DNA from: Deinococcus fonticola
Lineage (GTDB): Bacteria; Deinococcota; Deinococci; Deinococcales; Deinococcaceae
Assembly: GCF_004634215.1 (NCBI RefSeq)
Contig: NZ_SMMH01000007.1
Location: forward strand, 61,827-125,826
Length of the DNA stretch: 64,000 nt
Direction: 5' to 3'
Under the pieces are notes generated by a model, which was given only the letters and a program-made list of their open reading frames with translations, was not told the origin of the DNA and did no database searches. Below are positions 43,223 through 51,259 of the stretch, one piece after another; the first letter of the stretch is position 1; every line of letters begins with the position of its first letter. Position numbers and translations under genes: made by a program.

Positions 43223-45334
43223 ATGAACCTGCTCCTGATGCTGGCCCTGTTCGTGGTCACGCTGCTGTTGCTGATTCGCCTGCCCGAGCGGCCCCTGAGC
43301 GCCCTGCTGAGCGTGGTCACACTGCTGCTGGCCGGCCTGCTGGTCTCGTTGAACATGAACGTGGACGAGAGCGCCGCCACCGCCCTGGGCCGCCTGAGCC
43401 GCATGCAGGGTTTTCTGGTGCTGGTCGGCACGGTGCTGGGCAGCGCCGCCTTCGCGCTGGGCAGCGCCAGCCTGCCGCGTATGCGGCCTATCAAGCCCCT
43501 CCAGGCGCAGCCCGCCGCCAAACCCATGCGGCTGCAGCGCACCGCCAAGCCCGCCACGCGCAGCGGCAACAAGACCCGCCACACCACCCCCACCTTGCAT
43601 GGCGGCACCACTGACCTGAACTTTCAGGAATATGAGGTGCTCGACCGGGTGGGCGTCGGCGGGATGGGCAGCGTATACCGCGCGCGCCGCCGCCAGGACG
43701 GGCGCGTCGTGGCGCTGAAGGTGCCGCAGGAGAAGTACCTGGCCGACGCCAAGTTCGTCAAGCGCTTCTACCGCGAGGCCGAGGTCTTAAAGCGCTTCAA
43801 CCACCCCAACATCGTCAAGGTGTACGACTACCGCATGCAAGACCCCGAGCATTACATCGCCATGGAATTTCTGGACGGCGAGAGCCTGGAACACCTGCTG
43901 GAAGACCGGCCCCTGACCTTCGGGCAGAGCGTGCAGATGCTGCGGGCCATGGCCGACGCCCTGAGGCACATTCACATGCAGAACGTCGTTCACCGCGACA
44001 TCAAGCCCGCCAACGTGATGGTGCTGAAACACGCCTTCAACGAAAAGGGCGAACTGCGCGAGGGCGGCGTGAAACTCATGGATTTCGGCATCGCCGTGGG
44101 CAAGGTGCTGACCCGGCTCACCATGACCGGCGCGCGGGTCGGCACGCCCATTTACATGGCGCCCGAGCAGGCCAAGGGCAACCGCGTCGACGCCCGCAGC
44201 GACGTGTACTCGCTGGGGCTGCTGGCCTACGAGATGGTCACCGGGCAGACCGCCTTCAAAGGCAGTTACGAGGCGGTAGTTCACCAGCAGGTGTTCGAGT
44301 CCCCCAAGCCCCCCAAGCAGGTGAACCTGGAGGTGCCCGGTCAACTCAGCGACCTGATCCTGGACATGATCGAGAAAGACCCGGCGCAGCGCCCCACGCT
44401 GGACAGCGTCATTGCCCGCATCGACGCGGGTGTGCTGGCCGACGAGGCGTTTACCGATCCGGTGGCGCTGGCGATCAGCATTCAGGAGAAACGCGGTACC
44501 CTGCGCCTGCTAGACCTGAAAAGCAAACTGCGGGTCAGCCTGCGCGACCAGGGCAACGCCGAAACGCACCTCCCCAGCGCCCCCAACGCCCTGACGGGTG
44601 ATCCCGCCGGCAACCTGTACCTGAGCCTGCTGGAATTCCGGCAGGAACGCAGCGGCGCCCTCATTCGCAAGATCGACGCGCAGGGCCGCGAGTTGGCGGC
44701 CTTCGGGGCTTACGGCCTGGCCGAGGGGGAACTGCTGCAACCCGTCGGGCTGGCCTACGCCAGGGGTCACCTGTACGTGCTAGACGCCGAATCCCTGACC
44801 GTGAACGTCTACGACGGCGGCGGACGCTTCGTGCGGCGCTTCGGCGGGCGCGGCAAGGGTCTGGGGCGCTTCGAGAAACCCACCGCCATCGCCGCCGCCC
44901 CCAGCGGCGAAGTGTACGTGCTGGACGGCGGCAGCAACGAGGTGCAGCGCTTCAGTGCCCAGGGCGAGTACGTCAGCCGCTACGCTTTTCGCCTCGACCG
45001 CAGCAGCGAGGCCCTGCGCCCGCTGGATGGCCTGAGCGTGGATCGGGAAGGCGGCGTATACATCGTGGACAGCGTGGCCCGCAAGTTGCGCAAGATCGAG
45101 GCCGACGGCACGCCCGGCGCGACCTTCGCCCTGGAGACGCTGGTGGGCGAACCGACCGACGCCCCCTGGCTGATGCAAATCGCGCAGGACGGCAGCATCT
45201 ACGCGGTGCGGCAGGGCGGGCAGATGCTGCGGCAGTTCAGCAGCGTCGGCGACCTGCTGAGCAGCCGCGACATGTACGCCCCGGTGCTGGCCATGACCCT
45301 GATCGACCGTCCTGCCGTCGCCCACAAGGCCTGA
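43223..45334 (+). CDS. membrane-anchored Ser/Thr protein kinase with C-terminal NHL-like beta-propeller
   Basis: The 703-residue protein has three N-terminal membrane helices (about 2-18, 26-43, 62-82), a basic linker, and a full Hanks kinase domain (about 135-400): G-V-G-G-M-G-S-V, K166, catalytic H257-R258-D259, D287-F-G, and MAPEQ. From about 440 to 690 it has NHL-like repeats (QPVGLAYARGHLYVLDAESLT, KPTAIAAAPSGEVYVLDGGSN, RPLDGLSVDREGGVYIVDS). No helix separates kinase from propeller, so both face the same side of the membrane, unlike PASTA kinases. It is followed 4 nt later by a glutaredoxin-like gene, suggesting an operon. Confidence 0.9.
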   Translation: MNLLLMLALFVVTLLLLIRLPERPLSALLSVVTLLLAGLLVSLNMNVDESAATALGRLSRMQGFLVLVGTVLGSAAFALGSASLPRMRPIKPLQAQPAAKPMRLQRTAKPATRSGNKTRHTTPTLHGGTTDLNFQEYEVLDRVGVGGMGSVYRARRRQDGRVVALKVPQEKYLADAKFVKRFYREAEVLKRFNHPNIVKVYDYRMQDPEHYIAMEFLDGESLEHLLEDRPLTFGQSVQMLRAMADALRHIHMQNVVHRDIKPANVMVLKHAFNEKGELREGGVKLMDFGIAVGKVLTRLTMTGARVGTPIYMAPEQAKGNRVDARSDVYSLGLLAYEMVTGQTAFKGSYEAVVHQQVFESPKPPKQVNLEVPGQLSDLILDMIEKDPAQRPTLDSVIARIDAGVLADEAFTDPVALAISIQEKRGTLRLLDLKSKLRVSLRDQGNAETHLPSAPNALTGDPAGNLYLSLLEFRQERSGALIRKIDAQGRELAAFGAYGLAEGELLQPVGLAYARGHLYVLDAESLTVNVYDGGGRFVRRFGGRGKGLGRFEKPTAIAAAPSGEVYVLDGGSNEVQRFSAQGEYVSRYAFRLDRSSEALRPLDGLSVDREGGVYIVDSVARKLRKIEADGTPGATFALETLVGEPTDAPWLMQIAQDGSIYAVRQGGQMLRQFSSVGDLLSSRDMYAPVLAMTLIDRPAVAHKA

Positions 45335-45338
45335 TCCA

Positions 45339-45590
45339 GTGCTTCCGTTGCTCACACTCTACGGACGCGCCGGCTGCCACCTGTGTGAAGTGGCCGCCGG
45401 GCACCTGCGCGCCCTGAACTTCACCTTCGTAGAGGTGGACATCAGCGGTGACGACGCCCTGGAAGAACGCTACGGCTTCGACATCCCCGTTCTGACCCAC
45501 GGCGAACAACTCCTGATGAAAGGCCGCATCGACCGCAAACGCCTGGGCCTGCTGAAACTGGTGCTGCTGCGCCAACTGGCCGAAGGGTAA
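45339..45590 (+). CDS. glutaredoxin-like thiol protein (DUF836 type)
   Basis: The 83-residue protein has a thioredoxin-fold start (LLTLYGRAGCHLCEVAAGHL) with the redox pair C13-x-x-C16 and the conserved cis-Pro segment FDIPVLTHGEQLLMKGRID. It resembles DUF836/YruB-like glutaredoxins. It starts at GTG 45339, 4 nt after the kinase stop, and ends 3 nt before the next gene, so all three are probably co-transcribed. Confidence 0.85.
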   Translation: MLPLLTLYGRAGCHLCEVAAGHLRALNFTFVEVDISGDDALEERYGFDIPVLTHGEQLLMKGRIDRKRLGLLKLVLLRQLAEG

Positions 45591-45593
45591 AGC

Positions 45594-46508
45594 ATGCGCC
45601 GCCTGGTGGTGTCTGCCCCACACAGCCTGGCCTGGCAGGACTTCACGCTCCCGGCGCCGCCGGCCAGACAGGCGCGGATTCGCACGCGCCTGAGCGCCGT
45701 CAGCATTTCCTCGGAACTGAGTGTGGTGGCCGGTCTTCCCGGCGGGTCGTCCCCGACGAAACTGGGGTATCAGACGCTGGGGGTCATTGAAGCCGTCGGC
45801 CCGGACGTGTCTTTGCAGGCGGGGCAGCGCGTGGTCTGCACGCTGGGGCACGCCAGCCACGGCAACGTCCCGGTGCAAAACCTGATTCCGGTTCCGCATG
45901 GCGTTTCAGACCGCACCGCGCTGTGCAGCATCCTGGGCGAGGAAACCCACAAGGGCCTGCGCAAGCTCTCCCCGCAGCCTGGCGAGCAAATCCTGATCGC
46001 GGGGGCGGGCCTGCTGGGCCTGCTGAGCGTCTTCAACCTGACCCGGCGCGGCCTGGATCAGGTCACGGTGCTGGAACCGGACCCGCACCGCCGCGCCCTG
46101 GCGCTGGAATTCGGCGCACGCGCGGCCCACGCCCCTGGCGAGTTGCCGCACGAGCAGTTTGATGTGGGCGTGGAGTGCAGCGCCTCACCGACCGGGTTTA
46201 CCGAGTTGCTGCGGCACCTGCGCCGCAGCGCCCGGTGCAGCGTGCTCTCGGACGGCAACTGGGGGGCGCTGGTACTGCCGCCCGAATTTCACTCGCGCGA
46301 ACTGACGCTGGTGGCCTCCAGCGACGGCGAGGACTACCCCGCTTACGCCGCCTGGTTGTGGGCGCATGCCGACCCGGTGCTGGAAAAACTGTTTGAACAG
46401 GTGGTGCCCGTCGGGAACCTGGTGGAGGTGTTCGGCAACCTGGGCACCTGGCCGCGCCCGGTCAGTGTGCTGGTCGACTGGCGTGACCTTGAAGCGCCCG
46501 ATTCCTGA
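45594..46508 (+). CDS. MDR-superfamily dehydrogenase/reductase without obvious zinc site
   Basis: The 304-residue protein has the GroES-like N-terminal half (LGYQTLGVIEAVGPDVSLQAGQRVVC) and a Rossmann half with GEQILIAGAGLLGLLSVFNLTRRG, the usual A-G-x-G-x-x-G dinucleotide motif. It is shorter than typical alcohol dehydrogenases (about 340), and the catalytic Cys/His ligands in the N-terminal domain are not evident. A zinc-independent reductase role is more likely. Substrate unknown. Confidence 0.8.
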   Translation: MRRLVVSAPHSLAWQDFTLPAPPARQARIRTRLSAVSISSELSVVAGLPGGSSPTKLGYQTLGVIEAVGPDVSLQAGQRVVCTLGHASHGNVPVQNLIPVPHGVSDRTALCSILGEETHKGLRKLSPQPGEQILIAGAGLLGLLSVFNLTRRGLDQVTVLEPDPHRRALALEFGARAAHAPGELPHEQFDVGVECSASPTGFTELLRHLRRSARCSVLSDGNWGALVLPPEFHSRELTLVASSDGEDYPAYAAWLWAHADPVLEKLFEQVVPVGNLVEVFGNLGTWPRPVSVLVDWRDLEAPDS

Positions 46509-46574
46509 GATATGGCCCCGGGGCCTCCCGGCGTAAACGTCTTCCTGGCGTTTACCCCGCTGATACCAATTGCG

Positions 46575-46620
46575 GTGATATCGCTGGGAAGCAGCGATAT
46601 CACCCGACTGGAAGGAGAAG
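46575..46620. repeat. small dispersed repeat, family B, copy 2 (hairpin plus 16-nt box)
   Basis: GGTGATATCGCTG (46575-46587) pairs perfectly with CAGCGATATCACC (46593-46605). The box CCGACTGGAAGGAGAA (46605-46620) follows at once, exactly as in the insert at 33700-33785. The stem sequences of the two copies are unrelated, so the structure and the box are what is conserved. Confidence 0.7.
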
Positions 46621-46626
46621 CAAAAA

Positions 46627-46699
46627 ATACGCGCTGCGGCAGATGCAATAGGATTGGAGTACTTTTCTCCAATCCTATGGAATTGGACGCAGCGCGTAT
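46627..46699. repeat. two-tier perfect hairpin upstream of azlC
   Basis: Outer arms ATACGCGCTGCG (46627-46638) and CGCAGCGCGTAT (46688-46699), and inner arms ATAGGATTGGAG (46648-46659) and CTCCAATCCTAT (46667-46678), are all perfect. They are separated by a symmetrical 9 + 9 nt internal loop and a 7-nt apical loop. It begins 6 nt after the family B box and ends 21 nt before azlC. It could be part of the repeat, an RNA element or an azlC leader structure. Confidence 0.65.
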
Positions 46700-46720
46700 G
46701 ACCCGCTACGCTGCCCAGCG

Positions 46721-47458
46721 ATGACCTCTGCTTTCTTCCCGCCTTTCTGGCGCGGGTACCGCCTGATGTTTCCGCTGTGGCTGGGGATGGTGCCCTTTGC
46801 GGTGGCCTACGCCCTGACCGCCCGCTCAGCCGGCCTGAGCCTGTGGGAAACGCAGTTCATGAGCCTCACGACCTTTGCCGGCGCTTCGCAGTTTGCAGCA
46901 GCCGGCATGCTGGGGGCGGGGGCTTCGGCGCTGGGCATCGTGTTCACGACCTTTTTGCTGAACGCCCGGCATCTGCTGTACGGCCTGAGCCTGGCCCGGC
47001 AGTTGCCCCTGTCGCGCAGGCAGCGCCCCGTGGCGGCGCAGTTCCTGACCGACGAGGCGTACGGCATGGTGATCGTGAACGGCCCGAAAGACCCCGCCGG
47101 CCTCAGCTTTCCCTTCCTGCTGGGCGCAGAGCTGAGCCTGTACAGCATCTGGAACGCGGCGACCCTGCTGGGGTCCGTGGCGGGCGCCGCCTTGCCTAAT
47201 CCGCAGGCGCTGGGCGTGGGCGTCATTTTTCCACTGGCGTTCCTGGGGCTGCTGGTGCCTCTGCTGGTCGACCGGATCAGCCTGCTGGTGGCCCTGGTGT
47301 CCGGGCTGGGGGCGTGGGGGCTGTCGCGGGTGCTGCCAGGTGGGCTGGTCATTCTGCTGGCGGGGGTGGGCGGGGCGCTGCTGGGGGCGGCCTTCCTCAC
47401 GCGTTCCCAGCAGGAGGACGCGCCCAGTGAAGGACGCCCGATGAAGGAGATGCCATGA
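46721..47458 (+). CDS. azlC: AzlC-family branched-chain amino acid exporter, large subunit
   Basis: The 245-residue membrane protein matches AzlC: LMFPLWLGMVPFAVAYALTARSAGLSLWETQFMSLTTFAGASQFAAAGML at the start, FTTFLLNARHLLYGLSLARQL, and QFLTDEAYGM. With AzlD it exports branched-chain amino acids or analogues such as azaleucine. A TACGCT box lies 8 nt before the ATG. It overlaps azlD by 4 nt. The structured repeat region upstream (46575-46699) lies within its leader or promoter region. Confidence 0.92.
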   Translation: MTSAFFPPFWRGYRLMFPLWLGMVPFAVAYALTARSAGLSLWETQFMSLTTFAGASQFAAAGMLGAGASALGIVFTTFLLNARHLLYGLSLARQLPLSRRQRPVAAQFLTDEAYGMVIVNGPKDPAGLSFPFLLGAELSLYSIWNAATLLGSVAGAALPNPQALGVGVIFPLAFLGLLVPLLVDRISLLVALVSGLGAWGLSRVLPGGLVILLAGVGGALLGAAFLTRSQQEDAPSEGRPMKEMP

Positions 47459-47751
47459 GCCTGCCCCTGGTGCTGCTGCTGATGTGGGCGGTCACCTACC
47501 CCCTGCGGCTGCTGGGCCTTTCGCTGGGCCGGCTGCAACTCCCGCCTTTCTGGCTGAATTTCCTGAAATTCGTGCCGGTCAGCGTGTTTGCGGCGCTGGT
47601 CGTGCCGGACGTGCTGGGCAGCTCCGAATGGGCCCGCCGGTTGGTGGGGGCGCTGTCAGGCGGCCTGCTGATGTGGCGCACCCGTCACCTGGCCCTGGGC
47701 ATCCTGGGCGGGTTCGCGGCGTACTGGCTGGCGCGTCTGGCCGGGCTTTAA
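47455..47751 (+). CDS. azlD: AzlD-family branched-chain amino acid exporter, small subunit
   Basis: The 98-residue membrane protein has four hydrophobic helices and AzlD features (AVTYPLRLLGLSLGR, FWLNFLKFVPVSVFAALVVPDVL). AzlC and AzlD together form the exporter. ATGA overlap with azlC gives translational coupling. Confidence 0.92.
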   Translation: MSLPLVLLLMWAVTYPLRLLGLSLGRLQLPPFWLNFLKFVPVSVFAALVVPDVLGSSEWARRLVGALSGGLLMWRTRHLALGILGGFAAYWLARLAGL

Positions 47752-47867
47752 GGTGGGCAGGAAAATGTCACGGCTGTCACCCTGCCTTAAGGGCCCGGTA
47801 AGGCTGCATAAACCGGATTTCAACGGAAACTGAATTTTCTGGGGAAGCGGCGCGGCAGGCTGGGGGC

Positions 47868-48431
47868 ATGACGAAAGAAACCCTGCAAGGCAAGAAAATC
47901 GCCATCCTCGTGACCGACGCTTTCGAACAGGTCGAGATGACCAGCCCGCGCGACGCCATTCACGCCGCCGGCGGCACCACCGAGATCGTGAGCCTGAAGC
48001 CCGGTGAGATTCAGGGCCTCAACCACATCGACAAGGGCGACAAATTCAAGGTCGACAAGACCGTGAAGGACGTGCAGGCCAGCGATTACGACGGCATCCT
48101 GATTCCCGGCGGGGCCGTCAACCCCGACACGATGCGCATGGACAAGGACGCCATGCAGTTCCTGCGCCAGGGCTATGACGCCGGACTGCCCATCGCCGCG
48201 ATCTGCCACGGCCCCTGGCTGCTGAGCGAAACGGGCATCAGCCAGGGCCTCAAGATGACCAGCTGGCCCAGCCTTCAACACGAACTGAAACTCAGTGGCG
48301 CCAACTGGGTCGACGAGGAGTGCGTGACCGACCGGGGCGTGACCACCAGCCGCAACCCGGACGACCTGCCCGCTTTCAACAAAAAGATCGTCGAGGAATT
48401 CGCCGAGGGCAACCACGCCAGCCGCCGCTGA
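47868..48431 (+). CDS. DJ-1/PfpI family protein (protease/glyoxalase-like)
   Basis: The 187-residue protein has [27 protein letters not shown] at the N-terminus and the nucleophile elbow [11 protein letters not shown] with C113-H114, and E20 in the usual supporting position. The family includes PfpI/YhbO stress proteins described as deglycases, glyoxalases or peptidases; activity cannot be told from the sequence. A terminator palindrome follows at 48451-48482. Confidence 0.9.
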   Translation: MTKETLQGKKIAILVTDAFEQVEMTSPRDAIHAAGGTTEIVSLKPGEIQGLNHIDKGDKFKVDKTVKDVQASDYDGILIPGGAVNPDTMRMDKDAMQFLRQGYDAGLPIAAICHGPWLLSETGISQGLKMTSWPSLQHELKLSGANWVDEECVTDRGVTTSRNPDDLPAFNKKIVEEFAEGNHASRR

Positions 48432-48450
48432 AGGCTGACTTCAGGGAAGG

Positions 48451-48482
48451 GGAGAGGACACGTGTCCTCTCCTCCTTTTCGT
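48451..48482 (+). terminator. rho-independent terminator after the DJ-1/PfpI gene
   Basis: A perfect 22-bp palindrome (48451-48472; GGAGAGGACAC with GTGTCCTCTCC) is followed by TCCTTTTCGTT. Confidence 0.8.
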
Positions 48483-48559
48483 TGTGACGGGGTAAAGATC
48501 AGGCCCTCGCGCTCCGGGGGCGCAGGCGGCATAGTTGGGGGCGATATGCGAGGCTCCTC

Positions 48560-49720
48560 TTGAAGTTCATGGATCTCTGGGCGCTGGCCTGGCGCGGCCT
48601 GACCCGCCGCCCGGTGCGGACGCTGTTGACCACGCTGGGCATCACCGTGGCGGTCGCCAGCATGGTGGTGTTCCTGTCGCTCGGCGAAGGGATTCGCAAG
48701 GTGTTTAGCGAACAGCTGAGCAGCATCGGGCCGGACATTCAGGTCAGCCTGACCGGCATCACGCAGGGCATCAGCCTGCACCCCAACGTGCCGCAGTCGC
48801 TGGTGACCGACTTGCAGGGCCTCGGGCCGGAGTACGGCATCAGGGCCGTCACGCCTGTGGTCATGGCGGTGCGCGGGGGCATGGATCCGAAACAGAGTGC
48901 CATCTTCTACGGGTTGCCGCCCAGCCCCGGCATCAGCGCCGTGTTCCCCACGGTGCAACTCGGTTCAGGCCGCAACCTGGCCCCCGGCGACACCCAGGCG
49001 GGCGTGGCCGTCATCGGCGCGAAAGCCGCCGAGAACATGCACCTGGGCCTGGGCAGCACCCTGCGGCTCAACCGCCGCGACAGCGTAAAAGTCGTCGGCA
49101 TTCTGAAGCCCGAATCGGGCCTGGTCGACACCATGATGTTCGTGCCGCTGAGTGTGTTGCAGCGTTCCGAGGGCGCGCAGGGCCGCCTGTCGATGATCGC
49201 CGTGAAACTGAACGACCCGGCCCAGGCCAAACCCGTGGCGAAAAAAATCTCGGCGGCGCTGGACGTGGAAGCGCAGACGCAATCGGACATCCTGAGCTTC
49301 ATGGAAAAAACCATGCGCATCAGTGACGCCGTGCGCTTCGGCATCTCGCTGATCGCCCTGATCGTGGGCGGCCTCGCGGTGGCGAACACCGTCATGATGG
49401 GCGTGTTCGAGCGCACCCGCGAGTTCGGCACGCTGCGGGCCATGGGGGCGCGGCCCGCCTTCGTGCGCGCGCTGGTGCTGACCGAGTCCCTGCTGCTGGC
49501 GCTGGTCGGCGGGGTCGGCGGCGTGCTGCTGGGCCTGCTGGGCATCTGGGGCGTCAACGCCTACACCCAGCAACTCGCGGACATTAATGCCGCGGCCCTG
49601 ACCCCGCGCCTGACGCTGCTGGCGCTTGGCATCAGCCTGCTGCTGGGCCTGCTCTCGGGCCTGCTGCCCGCCCGCAATGCCAGCCGCCTGCCCATCACCG
49701 AAGCCCTGGGGCGCGTATGA
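48560..49720 (+). CDS. ABC transporter permease, MacB/FtsX type
   Basis: The 386-residue permease has one N-terminal helix (about 20-42), a large extracytoplasmic domain (about 45-265), and three C-terminal helices, with the FtsX-domain loop [34 protein letters not shown]. This is the type VII (MacB/LolCE) architecture that moves lipoproteins, peptides or drugs without forming a simple channel. Start is TTG 48560 with GAGG 6 nt upstream; ATG 48569 is an alternative. The ATPase gene overlaps by 4 nt. Confidence 0.88.
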   Translation: MKFMDLWALAWRGLTRRPVRTLLTTLGITVAVASMVVFLSLGEGIRKVFSEQLSSIGPDIQVSLTGITQGISLHPNVPQSLVTDLQGLGPEYGIRAVTPVVMAVRGGMDPKQSAIFYGLPPSPGISAVFPTVQLGSGRNLAPGDTQAGVAVIGAKAAENMHLGLGSTLRLNRRDSVKVVGILKPESGLVDTMMFVPLSVLQRSEGAQGRLSMIAVKLNDPAQAKPVAKKISAALDVEAQTQSDILSFMEKTMRISDAVRFGISLIALIVGGLAVANTVMMGVFERTREFGTLRAMGARPAFVRALVLTESLLLALVGGVGGVLLGLLGIWGVNAYTQQLADINAAALTPRLTLLALGISLLLGLLSGLLPARNASRLPITEALGRV

Positions 49721-50454
49721 CCGAGCTTCCCGGCAGCCAGCTCCCCAGAATCCGCACCGACGCCCTGAGCCGCACCTACCCCAGCGGGGAAGCCCAGGTC
49801 ACGGCCCTGCACCCCTTTACGCACACCTTCCCACCCGGCCTGACCGCCGTGGTCGGCCCGTCCGGCAGCGGCAAAAGCACCCTGCTTAACCTGCTGGCCG
49901 GCTTCGACACCCCCACGTCAGGCCGCGTCACGGTGGGCGACACGGATCTGCACGCGCTGGGTGAGGCCGAGCGGGCCGACTTTCGCCTGGCCCACTACGG
50001 CTTCGTGTTCCAGAACCACAACCTCATCAGCATTCTCAGCGCCCAGGAGAACGTGGAATTCCCGCTGACCCTGGCAGGCATTGCCCCACGCCAGCGCCGC
50101 GAACGTGCCCGCGCCCTGCTGGCCCAGGTGGGCCTCGAGAAACGCGCCGCGCACCTGCCCCATCAACTCAGCGGCGGGGAAGCCCAGCGCGTCGCCCTGG
50201 CCCGCGCCCTCGTGCGCGATCCCGCCATCCTCCTCGCCGACGAACCCACCGGCAACCTCGACAGCCACACCGGAGAACGCGTGCTGGAGCTGTTGACCGC
50301 CCCGGCCAGGGCCGGACGCACCGTGATTCTGATTACGCACGACCGCGAAGTAGCGGCATTGGCCGACCACACCCTGCGGGTGAAAGACGGGGAAGTGATG
50401 GTGGAAGGCGGGAAGGTGGCGGTTTCCTCTCTGTCCTCAGCACCTCTCTCGTAG
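49717..50454 (+). CDS. ABC transporter ATP-binding protein, LolD/MacB type
   Basis: The 245-residue ATPase has Walker [29 protein letters not shown], signature [16 protein letters not shown], Walker [13 protein letters not shown], and [18 protein letters not shown]. These are typical of LolD/MacB/FtsE-like partners of FtsX permeases. It overlaps the permease by ATGA, so the two form one exporter. No periplasmic adaptor gene is adjacent. Confidence 0.92.
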   Translation: MTELPGSQLPRIRTDALSRTYPSGEAQVTALHPFTHTFPPGLTAVVGPSGSGKSTLLNLLAGFDTPTSGRVTVGDTDLHALGEAERADFRLAHYGFVFQNHNLISILSAQENVEFPLTLAGIAPRQRRERARALLAQVGLEKRAAHLPHQLSGGEAQRVALARALVRDPAILLADEPTGNLDSHTGERVLELLTAPARAGRTVILITHDREVAALADHTLRVKDGEVMVEGGKVAVSSLSSAPLS

Positions 50455-50744
50455 CAGCTCTTTTCCCAGTAAAAGGAACTTCCATTGCGCCGGGCAGATG
50501 ATGGTGCCGGGCGTTTATGAGCTGTAGAACGGTGATACATCTGTACTCAGCGTCCGGGACGGTTTCAGGCCCGTGCGCCCAGGAAGCGGCGAATCCCATG
50601 TCAAACGACATCATTTGAGTCAAGACTGCCCTGTCTGAAAAGCTGCGCCGCAGAGCATTTGGGCGACTTTCCGTGTTCGGTGCCCCTTGCTGATTGCACG
50701 TTGGCTTTGCTGTATTGGAAGCGTAAAGCGATCAGGCAGAGTGT
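50455..50744. other. intergenic region between convergent genes, nothing identified
   Basis: These 290 nt lie between the ABC exporter and the convergent lipoprotein gene. I see no coding frame, no strong terminator and no match to repeat families A or B beyond AGAGCATTT near 50657. Confidence 0.4.
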
Positions 50745-51176
50745 TTACTTGACCTGGGCCTGGGCGTCACGCAGCAGGTACTGGCGGCCCTGGCTGTCCT
50801 GAAGGTTCAGGATGACCTGCACACCTGCGCCGGTTTTCAGGCCGTTGGCCGCGCCGCGCCCCAGGGCGATGACGCAGCTGGTGGGGCACTTCCAGGGCGT
50901 GTTGGTGGTGTTGTCCGCCGTCCACACGCCGTCGCCCGTCACGACGTACATGTCGGTGACCTTCAGGCCCGGCAGCGCGGCGCGCGAGGTGCTGAGCCTG
51001 ACCTTCACACTGAACACGTCCCGGTTCAACCTTGGAAAGGCGTCGGCCTTCACGGGTTTCCCGGCGATGTTCAGGGTCGTGGGGGCGTCCAGCAGTTCAC
51101 CGGCGGTGGGGGCGGCACTCAGCGACCCGCACCCGGCCAGCAGCGGGGCCAGCAGGAGGGAGGACAGGCGCTTCAT
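50745..51176 (-). CDS. putative lipoprotein of unknown function
   Basis: The 143-residue protein has a lipoprotein signal (MKRLSSLLLAPLLAGC, lipobox LAGC with C16) followed by a small beta-rich domain with two further Cys (WKCPTSCV). No catalytic motif. TATACT (opposite 51183-51188) lies 6 nt before the ATG, so it is probably leaderless. Downstream of the large secreted protein on the same strand, but with its own promoter. Confidence 0.75.
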   Translation of the reverse strand: MKRLSSLLLAPLLAGCGSLSAAPTAGELLDAPTTLNIAGKPVKADAFPRLNRDVFSVKVRLSTSRAALPGLKVTDMYVVTGDGVWTADNTTNTPWKCPTSCVIALGRGAANGLKTGAGVQVILNLQDSQGRQYLLRDAQAQVK

Positions 51177-51259
51177 GCTCCCAGTATAAGGCGTCAGTGG
51201 CGCGGCCCGGCAGGCGGCGTTTGTCCTGCCCTTAACGCCGCCCTACCTGCCCGGTAGAT

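Noticed and set aside
50640..50670. AGAGCATTT considered a third end of family A repeat
   Set aside because: Similarity stops after nine bases and no other part of the repeat is nearby.
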